A stretch of DNA of 60,961 nt from NCBI GenBank assembly GCA_031267825.1, contig JAIRYJ010000032.1:1-60961 (forward strand), in the 5' to 3' direction. Position 1 is the first letter of the stretch. Each line of letters opens with the position of its first letter. The stretch comes from Bifidobacteriaceae bacterium. Lineage in GTDB: Bacteria; Actinomycetota; Actinomycetes; Actinomycetales; WQXJ01. Positions 8,525-17,279 of this stretch are shown piece after piece. The translations under genes were made by a program, and so were the position numbers. The notes under the pieces are model-generated. The model saw nothing but the letters and a program-made list of their open reading frames with translations. It had not been told where the DNA came from and ran no database searches.

Positions 8525-11431
8525 TTATCGCTTAGTAGTCATTTGAATCAGTTTGGTCGTCAAGCCGAGGCTCGGGTCATAGCCGATTACGTAGCCTCCG
8601 AGGGTCTCTCCCAGACCGACGAAGCGCAGGCCCCCGAGGTCGGGATCATCCGCGAAGGCGAGGTGGGGAACGATGCTCCTGGCCGCCTTGGTTAGTTGTG
8701 GGTACGGCGGCAGGCGCACAAGCGAGGCGCAAGCGTCTTGGATGGCGGCCTCGTCGTCATCGACTGGTACATCTCCCCTCGTTAGGCGGCGTCCGCTGAG
8801 GGTCCAGATGTCCCCAGCGCGATTCTCGAGCAGCACCACCTCGGCTGTTTCCGGGCCGTCCCGGACCACCGCCCCGACAGCGTCTTCAGTCGGAAGTTGA
8901 CCGATTTCGAAGCTGTGCAGTCCATCAAGAGTCGGGTCGCTGATTGAACTGGGCCTGCCAAGAAGGAAGGAATCAGCATCGCGGCGTCGCCTAGAACGCT
9001 CCGCGGAAGCTACCTCCCGTGCTACGAGGTACCTAGCGAGCCAGTGATCTGGAATAAGGCCTTGCTCATCGCTGTAGGTCTGTGCCACCAACGGGCGGAT
9101 ATCTTGTGGCAGCTGCCAGCCCGTCTCCAATCCTTGGAGGATCAGGGCCGCACTACGCAACAAGACATCGGGCGCGTAGATCTTGTCCACGTAGCGAGGC
9201 AGTAGCGGGTTACCGTCCGGCCCCCAGCGGAGCCCTGTGATGATGACGTGCGGTTCAGCTACACAGGCTGGGCGGTGCCGATCACGCGCAACATGGCGGT
9301 GAGCACGTCCTATTCGTTGCAGCAAGAGGTCTATTGGCGCCAGGTCGCTGACGATTAGATCCGCGTCGATGTCGAGTGACTGTTCCAACACCTGAGTACC
9401 AACGAGGACCTGAGCGCCGGGTCGCGCCGCTGCCGCCGGCCCGAAGCGTTGGATGATGCTCTCGGCGCGTTGCGCCCGGTCACCGGCAGTAAACCGGGCG
9501 TGGAGTAGATCGACTACTGGGCCGAACTGGTCACGTAATCTGGAATATGCTTCTTGGGCTCTCTGGACGGTATTACAAATCACCAGCACGCGGCCGCCCG
9601 CAGCGACGACGGGTGCCAGGCGCCCGGTCAAGTCCGCCTGAGTACCGCTGCTGACCGCGTCTCCAGGCTGATCCTCGAGTACCTCAAGCGTTATGTGGCG
9701 CTGCGGTAACGCGCCTTCGGCTGGGACCTCATGAGGAATGGCTTCTCCGTCCGGTGATGCGCAGATCCAAGTGACAAGTGGATTGGCTGGGTTAGTCAAG
9801 GCGGGCTGCCTGATGACCTGTCCAGAAGCTCCCTCTATGTAGGCGGCCAATAAGTCCGCCTTTTGCGCGGGCGGCAGCGTCGCCGTCAGCAAAACGACGG
9901 GACTTCCAACCGAACCCAGCCAACGCAAAGCCTCTGACAAGAACTGCTGGGTGTAGACGGAGTAGGAGTGAATCTCATCGAGGATCACCACTTTGCCGCC
10001 CAGCCCTGAGAAGCGAAGCGCGACGCGTTTAGTTCTGGTCGCAGCGTGTAACAGATTGTCAATTGTGCCAACACACAACGGGGTCAATAGAGGCCGGTCA
10101 CGCCCCAATAGCCAGCGGATTACCTGTCCAGAGTGAGTGTTGTCATCCCCGAACAGGTCAATCTCTGGATCTGAGGCCTCGAGCAGCTCACGCCATTGAC
10201 GGTTGAACCTTGCCCGTCCATGGCTCAGAGCGACTGGTACCTCACAACCAAGGCTGTGGGTCCATTCGAGGACACGGCTGAACATGGGATCGCTGGTGGC
10301 CTGGGTGGGCATCCCAATGAACAGGCCATCAAGACCGAAACGGTGAGCCAGTACCTCCGCTGCGGCCAGGGCCGCTTCGGTCTTGCCTTCTCCCATCGGA
10401 GCCTCAACAATGATTAGGCCGGGCCGCGGCATTTCCTGAGCGGCTTCAATTAGGACCTGCTGAACCGGCCTGGCGGCCTGGTGAAAGCGGGCTCTCATGA
10501 TGTCCGGTGGCCGTGGAGCGGATAAGTCCCATCCTCCCCTCAGCTTGAAGGATTCCCATGCCGCAGTCGCACGTAGACGCGCTTCGGACATACGGACTTG
10601 ACTCAATTCAACGGCCTTCGGGGCGCAGGAACTGCTGGAAGCGATCCAGTCAGCCAGGATGATCAGACCTGAAATAACCAACTGCAAACCGCGTTTGGCT
10701 GTGCCGACCGGTGCGGCCTGAGCCAGGCAGGAAAAGCCCGCGGCCTTCGCGGTGATGTTAAGCAGGACGCGTTGGATATCTCGCCAGCCTGGATCGCTGT
10801 CTTGATCTGACTCCCATCCCAGAGCGGCCTTACGAACACCGCTGCGCCTCCCCCAGACTTCGGGTCCCGGCTTGATTATGCCGTGATGTCCGGCGACCAG
10901 CGGCCAGACCATGTCAACAGCCTGTGGGGACCAGCCCGGTTCAAGACCGAGGAGAACCTTGACTATCTTGCCGCCAGCATCGCTATGTAGTGCTGTCTTT
11001 GCTGTCATCCCTAAGGATGGTGATGACAAACCCGCCTGATTGACCCGCAGCCACAGGTTATCGACCTTCATTTGGAAGACGGGCGTGGCCTTGCCAATGT
11101 CATGAATACCGCAAAGGAAGCTGAACAGGGCACGTCCCCTGCCCTCGCCCCCGGCCGCGGCGTCGATTTGGTGACGGACGGCCGGGCTCATATAGCGGTC
11201 CCAAACTAGTTCTCCGACCGCTACTGAATCGAACATGTGGCCTGCCAGTAGCGAGAAACCACCGAAACGTTCGCCTGACTTGCCCCAGAGCGCGCCCAGT
11301 ATGGTTCGCACCTCTGTGGGCAAGTCTTCAAGAACGCATCCGTCGGGCGGGGATGATGCCATGGATAGAATGCTACGGCATGCTTCTCTGAGCTTTTGAC
11401 CTGCGGCTTCGCTCACCTCGCAGGCACTCAT
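8525..11431 (-). CDS. cas3: Cas3 nuclease-helicase, type I-E
   Basis: 968 aa, first gene of the operon. An N-terminal HD nuclease domain has His65, the His110-Asp111 pair (GIHDIGK) and AGHHG at about 180. It is followed by an SF2 helicase with Walker A APMGEGKT (343-351), a DEIH box (485-488), LLTATLPP, and the motif VI run RIGRAHRH. It degrades DNA licensed by Cascade. HD before helicase is the normal I-E arrangement, and the protein appears intact. The ATG at 11431 has no strong ribosome site; GTG/ATG codons a little downstream are possible starts. The gene is divergent from rbpA, with CRP-like sites between them. Confidence 0.96.
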   Translation of the reverse strand: MSACEVSEAAGQKLREACRSILSMASSPPDGCVLEDLPTEVRTILGALWGKSGERFGGFSLLAGHMFDSVAVGELVWDRYMSPAVRHQIDAAAGGEGRGRALFSFLCGIHDIGKATPVFQMKVDNLWLRVNQAGLSSPSLGMTAKTALHSDAGGKIVKVLLGLEPGWSPQAVDMVWPLVAGHHGIIKPGPEVWGRRSGVRKAALGWESDQDSDPGWRDIQRVLLNITAKAAGFSCLAQAAPVGTAKRGLQLVISGLIILADWIASSSSCAPKAVELSQVRMSEARLRATAAWESFKLRGGWDLSAPRPPDIMRARFHQAARPVQQVLIEAAQEMPRPGLIIVEAPMGEGKTEAALAAAEVLAHRFGLDGLFIGMPTQATSDPMFSRVLEWTHSLGCEVPVALSHGRARFNRQWRELLEASDPEIDLFGDDNTHSGQVIRWLLGRDRPLLTPLCVGTIDNLLHAATRTKRVALRFSGLGGKVVILDEIHSYSVYTQQFLSEALRWLGSVGSPVVLLTATLPPAQKADLLAAYIEGASGQVIRQPALTNPANPLVTWICASPDGEAIPHEVPAEGALPQRHITLEVLEDQPGDAVSSGTQADLTGRLAPVVAAGGRVLVICNTVQRAQEAYSRLRDQFGPVVDLLHARFTAGDRAQRAESIIQRFGPAAAARPGAQVLVGTQVLEQSLDIDADLIVSDLAPIDLLLQRIGRAHRHVARDRHRPACVAEPHVIITGLRWGPDGNPLLPRYVDKIYAPDVLLRSAALILQGLETGWQLPQDIRPLVAQTYSDEQGLIPDHWLARYLVAREVASAERSRRRRDADSFLLGRPSSISDPTLDGLHSFEIGQLPTEDAVGAVVRDGPETAEVVLLENRAGDIWTLSGRRLTRGDVPVDDDEAAIQDACASLVRLPPYPQLTKAARSIVPHLAFADDPDLGGLRFVGLGETLGGYVIGYDPSLGLTTKLIQMTTKR

Positions 11432-11584
11432 CTAAGTGCCATAAGAACCCGTCAAACAGGTCTCCGGGCGCCGATCCCGCACCCTAATGAACCCCCGGGC
11501 AGACCAAGCAAAAATTCTCCACATCAACCAGGCAAGGATCCACCGGACCGGCCGCAACAAGCCGCACTCTCCCGTCCAGACCAG

Positions 11585-11600
11585 TGTGATGTTCGCCACA
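11585..11600. promoter_or_regulatory. CRP/GlxR-type site 1 (imperfect)
   Basis: TGTGA-N6-CCACA, one base off the TGTGA-N6-TCACA consensus of cAMP receptor protein family regulators. Its centre lies about 160 bases upstream of the cas3 ATG and 67 bases from site 2. Confidence 0.5.
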
Positions 11601-11651
11601 GAACATCTCGTGACGTGCCCGTGACCTGCGTGATTTCATCAAGGACAGTCC

Positions 11652-11667
11652 ATGTGATGAACATCAC
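11652..11667. promoter_or_regulatory. CRP/GlxR-type site 2 (perfect consensus)
   Basis: TGTGATGAACATCACA is an exact TGTGA-N6-TCACA palindrome, the binding consensus of CRP and its actinobacterial orthologue GlxR. It lies about 50 bases before the TATGCT box of rbpA and 221 bases from the cas3 start. Either or both operons could be controlled. Confidence 0.65.
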
Positions 11668-11683
11668 AGGGCAAAACGCACGG

Positions 11684-11708
11684 ACGGCTGAAACAGCCGA
11701 GCTATGCT
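11684..11708 (+). promoter_or_regulatory. Candidate rbpA promoter and inverted repeat
   Basis: TATGCT at 11703-11708 is a good -10 box for rbpA. No convincing -35 hexamer is present. A perfect CGGCTG/CAGCCG inverted repeat sits just upstream, where a -35 or operator would be. Confidence 0.45.
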
Positions 11709-11745
11709 GGCGGAAAATACTCATTCGGACGGAAAGGGAACCAGA

Positions 11746-12099
11746 ATGGCAGATCGCACACTGCGTGGCAGCGGGATTAGTTTCCAGTCGCTCGAGTCGG
11801 AAGAGGGCGTTGAGTTCGCTGAACGTCAAGAGACCGTATATGACTGCCCAGACGGTCACACCACCATTTTGCCTTTCGCTCTTGAAGCGGAAGTGCCTGA
11901 GATTTGGCAATGCCGTTGCGGTTTGCTGGCCATTCTGCGTGATGCGGCCGCACCCCAATTGCCTAAACCGAAGCGTCCTCGCAGCCACTGGGACATGTTG
12001 CTGGAACGCCGCACGATTGACGAACTGGAAGAGCTTTTGGCCGAGCAACTAGGCATCCTGCGCGCTCGGCGCACGGCAGGCACACTGGTTGGAGTCTGA
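11746..12099 (+). CDS. rbpA: RNA polymerase-binding protein RbpA
   Basis: 117 aa from ATG 11746, which has a purine-rich ribosome site (AAGGGA) just upstream; the open frame to 11704 overlaps the promoter and is not needed. RbpA is the actinobacterial RNA polymerase-binding protein that stabilises sigma-A/sigma-B holoenzyme and open complexes. The start MADRTLRGSG, the zinc-ribbon-like core with YDCPDGH and WQCRCG, and the basic-to-acidic C-terminal sigma-interacting helix (RSHWDMLLERRTIDELEELL) are all present. It is divergent from cas3 and convergent with lnt. Confidence 0.96.
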   Translation: MADRTLRGSGISFQSLESEEGVEFAERQETVYDCPDGHTTILPFALEAEVPEIWQCRCGLLAILRDAAAPQLPKPKRPRSHWDMLLERRTIDELEELLAEQLGILRARRTAGTLVGV

Positions 12100-12139
12100 G
12101 AGGGAGGGCTGACTGTAACCGTAAGGTGCCGCCAACAGC

Positions 12140-12176
12140 GGGCCGATGCCGTCAAATGAGCTGGCGACATCGGCCC
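12140..12176. terminator. Hairpin between convergent rbpA and lnt
   Basis: GGGCCGATG at 12140-12148 pairs with CATCGGCCC at 12168-12176 (9 bp, inner arms partly extendable). There is no U run, which is common for actinobacterial terminators. Its position between convergent stops suggests a bidirectional terminator. Confidence 0.6.
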
Positions 12177-12215
12177 GTGGCACGTCTAAGAGGGTCGGTG
12201 AGTATGGTGGCGTGC

Positions 12216-13775
12216 TTAGGTGAAACGGGCCATCATCCGGCCGCCCAGGCCAACCACCGTCACGACCGCGCCAAGAACTAGCAGTATCCAAGTTGTCAGC
12301 GGGCCGATAACCACCGCCGGGGTCAACGATGTCCGTAACGGCATGTCAACGACGAACGACCCAGCCTCAAATAGGCCAGTCATTGGCGTCAGCAAACTAC
12401 CGTCAGGGGCCACCGCCCCAGAGACACCAACTGTTGAAATCTGCAGTGTGGCCCGGCCAAATTCGACAGCTCGCAACCGGGTCATGGCGAATTGTTGAGT
12501 TGATTCCTCACTCATACCGAAAGACGCGTTGTTGGTTTGAACCATGATGACTTCAGCGCCGTGGTCTACCGTATCGGCCACCACCGAGTCGTATGCAACC
12601 TCAAAGCAGATGACATCACCGACTAGTACTTCCCGTCCAGCGACGCCGCCGTTTAGCTGGAATATGCCAACACGGTCACCGGGCAGCATGTCGGTGCTAA
12701 TCAGATCGACTTTAGAGGTGAACAAACGGAAGAAAGAACGGGCGGGCATGTATTCAGCGAAAGGCGCCGGATGCCGTTTGGAATAGAGTTCCAAAACTCC
12801 TTGCCCGGCTTGCCATAGCAGGGCTTGGTTGTAGCGGTGTTTATCTGGCAAGTACCGCATCGCGCCAACCAGGATCGGGGCTTTGGCGGATTCGGCCGCT
12901 CGGTCGATAGCCGCGCCAGCCTCGGCGTCTTCGCGGGGGTCAATATCGGTTGAGTTTTCTGGCCAAACCACCAGATCAACTGGTAGCACGCCAGGCCGTG
13001 CCATGAGGCGTTCAGTTTCTCCGACATGGTTTTCGAGGACCTCACGCTGCTGAGCGAACAGTCCTTCAGCCGTCACGTGAACATTTCCTTGGATCGCGGC
13101 GACCCGCAAACTGCCCTGTTCGGCGTTGGAGGATATTGGGAAAAGGACAGGCCCAGCGACCAGCAGCAAAGCACCCGCCGCCCCTATTAGGCACGCCGCG
13201 AAGCGACGGTCAAATGCCAAACGGACAGCCGCGACGGCTAATCCAGCGACAAAGGCGACAGCTAAGCCGGTTAGTGGCGCACCACCAAGCCAAGCCCAGC
13301 GCAGCATTGGCCCGTCGGTTTGGCTGAAAGCCACCCGTCCCCAAGGGAAACCACCAAACGGAACGAACGATCGCAATGTGTCAGCTGCCGCCAACGTCAC
13401 CGCGAAAGCCGCCGCGTCAAGCCAATGGTTTTGTCGCCAATGGTTCTGCCAGAGAAACCGGATGCAACCATATGCTGCTGGTCCGATCGCTAACAGCAAG
13501 CCTGAGGCGACCGCCAAAGCAAGGTACGGCAACAAGCCGGCGGCGTTGTAAGCCCAGGTCAGCATGGGTAGGAATTGAGCCAGCGCGAAGACCAGTCCGT
13601 TGAGATACGACCGTAAGAAGCCACCGTCAGTCAACGCCAGATAAAGCCCAACTAGCGCCAGTGGCGCCAAGTACCATAACCCAGCGGGTTTGAATGCGAA
13701 GTAGCCGCCAACCCCGGAGACAGCGGATAAGACCAGCGCCAACCAAGGGTTCTTGAGGGCGGCCATGCCTGGCAT
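12216..13775 (-). CDS. lnt: Apolipoprotein N-acyltransferase
   Basis: 519 aa integral membrane enzyme that adds the third acyl chain to lipoproteins. Several N-terminal transmembrane helices (residues about 10-200) precede a nitrilase-like periplasmic domain. The catalytic triad is visible: Glu in VVWPENSTD, Lys in YSKRHPAPFAEYMP, and Cys in GDVICFEVAYDS. A final transmembrane helix (ILLVLGAVVTVVGL) closes the protein. In many actinobacteria lnt is followed by a polyprenol-mannose synthase gene; none is found here. The start could be the first ATG or the ATG three codons later. Confidence 0.94.
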   Translation of the reverse strand: MPGMAALKNPWLALVLSAVSGVGGYFAFKPAGLWYLAPLALVGLYLALTDGGFLRSYLNGLVFALAQFLPMLTWAYNAAGLLPYLALAVASGLLLAIGPAAYGCIRFLWQNHWRQNHWLDAAAFAVTLAAADTLRSFVPFGGFPWGRVAFSQTDGPMLRWAWLGGAPLTGLAVAFVAGLAVAAVRLAFDRRFAACLIGAAGALLLVAGPVLFPISSNAEQGSLRVAAIQGNVHVTAEGLFAQQREVLENHVGETERLMARPGVLPVDLVVWPENSTDIDPREDAEAGAAIDRAAESAKAPILVGAMRYLPDKHRYNQALLWQAGQGVLELYSKRHPAPFAEYMPARSFFRLFTSKVDLISTDMLPGDRVGIFQLNGGVAGREVLVGDVICFEVAYDSVVADTVDHGAEVIMVQTNNASFGMSEESTQQFAMTRLRAVEFGRATLQISTVGVSGAVAPDGSLLTPMTGLFEAGSFVVDMPLRTSLTPAVVIGPLTTWILLVLGAVVTVVGLGGRMMARFT

Positions 13776-13828
13776 CTTAGTGGCATGAGGTTAGCTGGAG
13801 CTGTCATGTCCGGCGCGGCAAAAGATCA

Positions 13829-13891
13829 AGGGCGCCCAACCGCTCTTCGGACCAGGCCGTAGCCAGTTTTCTAATGAACGGTGGGCGCCCT
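13829..13891. repeat. Long inverted repeat between helY and lnt
   Basis: The left arm AGGGCGCCCAACCG (13829-13842) and right arm CGGTGGGCGCCCT (13879-13891) pair over 13 bp with one bulged base, enclosing 36 bases. It lies downstream of the helY stop and upstream of lnt in the 243-base gap 13776-14018. It could end helY transcription or act in an lnt leader; there is no U tract. Nothing else is seen in the gap. Confidence 0.55.
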
Positions 13892-14018
13892 CAGCAGGTC
13901 GGCGCGTTGACCGCGTCTCCGAACTACTTCAAACAAGTTACCTAGACGTGTCGCAGGTCACCAAACTTGGGGTGTCGCGAGCCGGCGAGTCTCAACTATG
14001 GCTCCAGCTTGCGGAGCG

Positions 14019-17000
14019 TCACGCCTGGTCAAACACTACAACGCCGCGACGCAAGTGGGAGATGGCTAAGCCCGAATTGTGATACAGCTGACTGTTGGGT
14101 GCGACTGACCGGATGTGTTCCAACACATCGATCACCCGGCTGACCAGGCGAACAAAGTCACCTGGGCTGAGCGGCCCGCCCGCCAGCGCCTCAGAAAGCG
14201 GTGCACCACTCCCCCAGCGCAACACCGCCGCCGAAGCATCGGGCCGTTCACGTGGGCTGAAGGGCACGCCGTGGGCTTCTTCACGTTCAGCTACGCGTCC
14301 CCAAATCTTTCCTTGGGTAGCGATAGTTTGACGTACGATGCCGTGCGGCGGGTCCTCGGTCGCGGCGGCTTCGGTTCGGGGTTCGTAAACCAAAGCCGTC
14401 ACAGCCGCGGCCAAGGCCGGAGCGGACAGTCCAGCCCACACCCCTTGGCCGATGCATTCAGCTATCACCAGGTCACTTTCAGCGTAGATCCGGGCCAGGC
14501 GGCGCCCGTCGGGTGTTACCTGGCCTTGGTGCAAATAGCCGAGGTCCTCCAGCACTCCAGAGATGCGGTCAAACTGGCGCGACAGTGAACCGGTGCGATG
14601 CGCCATGGTTCGTTCGAGTCGGTCGCGCTCATCTTCGGCTTTAGCTAGCCGACGGGCCCAGCGGACATGAGTTGCGCGGTCAGGGCAGCCGGCCACTGGA
14701 TGGGCCGCCAGTTGGCGGCGAAGGTCTTCAATTTCGCGTCTCAACTCGGCTGGTGTCGGGCCATTAGGTGGTTGATCGGCTAGGTGTTCTTGGTTTTGGC
14801 TGGTGAACGGCTCAGTCGAACCGCTCACTTGGGCTGAGATGGGTTGCGGGACTGGGTTGGCGCTGGGAGCTGAGGCGGGTTGCGGGAACGGAGGGACGGC
14901 ATCGTCCACCTGGGCGGCCACCGCCCGCGACATGGTGGCGGCCAAGGCCGAACGCTGCTCCGCGGTCTTAGCCGCCAACCCGGCCCGCAACTTGATGTGC
15001 CCAACCAGCTCAACTGGCGGGCCGTTCTCGGCGATCACCTGACGGCGGGCCTTACCCTGGGCGGTAATCACCAACGGCCGGGCCGAACCAGCCTTACCGG
15101 CGTGTATCACCAGCAGCAAGCTGGCCTGGCTGGACTTGCCGAGGCGGAGAATGTCACCGCGTCGCAGCCGACTAATGACGGCTCGGTTGGTCGCCCGGCG
15201 ATGCTGTGACCGGGTCCGAGCCAAATCCCGTTCAGCCCGGCTGATGCGCTCACGTAAGGACAAGAAGCTGATGGCGTCTCCGGCGTCGCAGGTCAGAGCT
15301 TGACGGTAGCCGATGATCGCTTCATCAAGCTGGCGGATCTGTCCGGCCAGGCCCACCACCGACCGGTCAGCCTGGAACTGGGCGAAAGACAAACGCAACA
15401 CTTGGTGGGCTCGGTCAGCTCCGAGCCTCTCAGTCAAATTGACTGTCATGTTGTAGGTCGGATGGAAAGAACTACGCAACGGGTAGGTTCTTTTCGACGC
15501 CAGCGGCAGAACCTTGGCCGGTGACACCCGGGGACCAGCCACCACCACGGCGTGACCCTCAATGTCAATGCCGCGTCGGCCCGCGCGGCCGGTCAGCTGG
15601 GTGTACTGGCCGGGGGTGATCTCGGCGTGTTCGGCGCCATCCCATTTGTCGAGCCGGTCAATCACCACAGTCCGGGCTGGCATGTTGATGCCGAGGGCGA
15701 GCGTTTCTGTGGCGAACACGACTTTCAGCAAACCATCCTGAAAAAGTTCCTCAACGGCTTCCTTGAAAAGCGGCAGCATGCCCGCGTGATGTGGTGCGAA
15801 ACCCGCCCGGGCGCCCTCCAACAGACTGCTGTAGCCGACCACCGCCAGGTCAGCACCAGATAACAAACCAGCCCGCTGTTCCAGCACGGCTTCAATCTGG
15901 TTGGCTTCCTTTGGGCTGGTCAGCACCAGACCAGCCGTACGGCACTGTTCAGCGGCGGCCTCACAACCGGCCCGCGAGAAGACAAAATAGATCGCGGGCA
16001 GGAGGGCTTCACGCTCCAGAGCCTCAACCACGGCGAAGCGCGGCAGAGTGCGCCGTGGATGGGCGCCATGGGTTTGGGTGGCGCTAGTGGCGGGGGCTGG
16101 GTAATCGGCTGAGTGGTGTTGCGAGGCCGAGTGGTGTTGCGGAGCTTGCTGGCTTGAACGGCCAACGCGACCCTTCCGGCCGACCGGAGAGCGGCCACGG
16201 TGGCCCGCCTGGCTGAAGCCACCCTGGCTGTGCGCCATCAAGGACAGCTCAGGATTCAGGCTGACCGGTTCTCCGTCTGATCCGCCAGGTGTACCGGACG
16301 TGCCGATTGAACTGTAGGTGCCGGTGGCGCCGGGTGTGCTTTGTGAGCCAGTGGTACCGCCAGCGCCGGTTGTGCCGGGTGTACTGGGTGTACCGCGGAC
16401 GAACGGGGCGTAAAGGTCCTTCAACCCTTCGGACGTGAGCACATGCTGCCATAAGGGGACCGGGCGGACGTCGGACACCACCACCTTGACCGCACCGCGT
16501 ACCAGTTCCATCCATTCGCCGAACTCTTCAGCGTTAGACACCGTGGCGGACAAGGCCGCGACTTGCACCGTCTGTGGCAACTGGATCAGGATTTCTTCCC
16601 AGACCGGGCCACGGAACCGGTCAGCCAGGTAATGGACTTCATCTAGCACAACCAAACCCAGGTCGCTCAGAGCGGCGGCGTCGGTGTAAAGCATGTTGCG
16701 CAAGACTTCGGTTGTCATCACCACAACCGGTGCGGCCGGGCGGATCGACTGGTCACCAGTTAGCAACCCGACTTGGCTGATGCCATAGCGGCCGGACAGT
16801 TCACGGAACTTCTGGTTTGATAGGGCCTTTATTGGTGTGGTGTAAAAGGCCCGCCGCCCGGCGCGGCGGGCCTGATCAATCCCGAACCAGCCAACTACCG
16901 TCTTGCCCGCACCTGTTGGCGCCGCCACCAGCACGGACTGGCCGGCCAGCAGGCCTGAGCAGGCCTCAGCTTGATAGGTGTCAAGCGGGAAGCCAAGGCC

Positions 17001-17279
17001 AGCCTCAAACTGGCGAACCGGCTCAGTCGCACGCCGCTCCCGGGCAGCGGCGTAAGCCTCGGACGGGGACAGAGCGTCATCCTGCCTTGTGGTGGCCGAC
17101 CTGCGGCCTGGTTTGCCTCCTACATGGCCTGGTTTGCTGCCTACCTGGTCTGGTTTGCTGTTCGACCTGCCAGGTTTAGCGTCCGGATCACCAGGTTTAG
17201 CGTCTGGAACGCCTGGTTTGCTGCCCGAATGGCCTGGTTCACTGCCAGAACCGGGCGTGACCGAGGGTTTAGAACTCAC
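14019..17279 (-). CDS. helY: Ski2/HelY-type DEAD/DEAH RNA helicase
   Basis: 1086 aa from GTG 17279, which overlaps the stop of the kinase gene in a GTGA junction; the frame extends to 17324 but without a better start. Walker A APTGAGKTVVGWFG, the DEVH box, SAT in LSATVSN, and RAGRRGID (motif VI) identify a Ski2-like helicase; the C-terminal DSHCT-like half follows. The N terminus carries seven 7-residue repeats of the form x[S/A/G]KPGxx (nucleotides about 17090-17240). A Gly/Thr/Ser/Pro-rich insert and a His/Ser-rich stretch interrupt the region between the helicase lobes. Orthologues lie near the mycobacterial proteasome region, and pafBC is also nearby here. Role is presumed RNA metabolism. 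Confidence 0.93.
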   Translation of the reverse strand: MSSKPSVTPGSGSEPGHSGSKPGVPDAKPGDPDAKPGRSNSKPDQVGSKPGHVGGKPGRRSATTRQDDALSPSEAYAAARERRATEPVRQFEAGLGFPLDTYQAEACSGLLAGQSVLVAAPTGAGKTVVGWFGIDQARRAGRRAFYTTPIKALSNQKFRELSGRYGISQVGLLTGDQSIRPAAPVVVMTTEVLRNMLYTDAAALSDLGLVVLDEVHYLADRFRGPVWEEILIQLPQTVQVAALSATVSNAEEFGEWMELVRGAVKVVVSDVRPVPLWQHVLTSEGLKDLYAPFVRGTPSTPGTTGAGGTTGSQSTPGATGTYSSIGTSGTPGGSDGEPVSLNPELSLMAHSQGGFSQAGHRGRSPVGRKGRVGRSSQQAPQHHSASQHHSADYPAPATSATQTHGAHPRRTLPRFAVVEALEREALLPAIYFVFSRAGCEAAAEQCRTAGLVLTSPKEANQIEAVLEQRAGLLSGADLAVVGYSSLLEGARAGFAPHHAGMLPLFKEAVEELFQDGLLKVVFATETLALGINMPARTVVIDRLDKWDGAEHAEITPGQYTQLTGRAGRRGIDIEGHAVVVAGPRVSPAKVLPLASKRTYPLRSSFHPTYNMTVNLTERLGADRAHQVLRLSFAQFQADRSVVGLAGQIRQLDEAIIGYRQALTCDAGDAISFLSLRERISRAERDLARTRSQHRRATNRAVISRLRRGDILRLGKSSQASLLLVIHAGKAGSARPLVITAQGKARRQVIAENGPPVELVGHIKLRAGLAAKTAEQRSALAATMSRAVAAQVDDAVPPFPQPASAPSANPVPQPISAQVSGSTEPFTSQNQEHLADQPPNGPTPAELRREIEDLRRQLAAHPVAGCPDRATHVRWARRLAKAEDERDRLERTMAHRTGSLSRQFDRISGVLEDLGYLHQGQVTPDGRRLARIYAESDLVIAECIGQGVWAGLSAPALAAAVTALVYEPRTEAAATEDPPHGIVRQTIATQGKIWGRVAEREEAHGVPFSPRERPDASAAVLRWGSGAPLSEALAGGPLSPGDFVRLVSRVIDVLEHIRSVAPNSQLYHNSGLAISHLRRGVVVFDQA

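Larger units (their letters stand above)
11432..11745. other. Divergent cas3/rbpA intergenic region
   Basis: 314 bases without a credible gene. It holds two CRP/GlxR-type sites (11585-11600 and 11652-11667), a 6-bp perfect inverted repeat with a 3-base loop (CGGCTG AAA CAGCCG, 11684-11698) and a TATGCT box for rbpA (11703-11708). No clear promoter for cas3 could be fixed; the minus strand has a TTGACG at 11455-11450 without a well-placed partner. Confidence 0.7.

Noticed and set aside
11524..12048. 174-codon minus-strand frame opposite rbpA
   Set aside because: It overlaps the well-supported rbpA gene and its promoter and has no family-like motifs.
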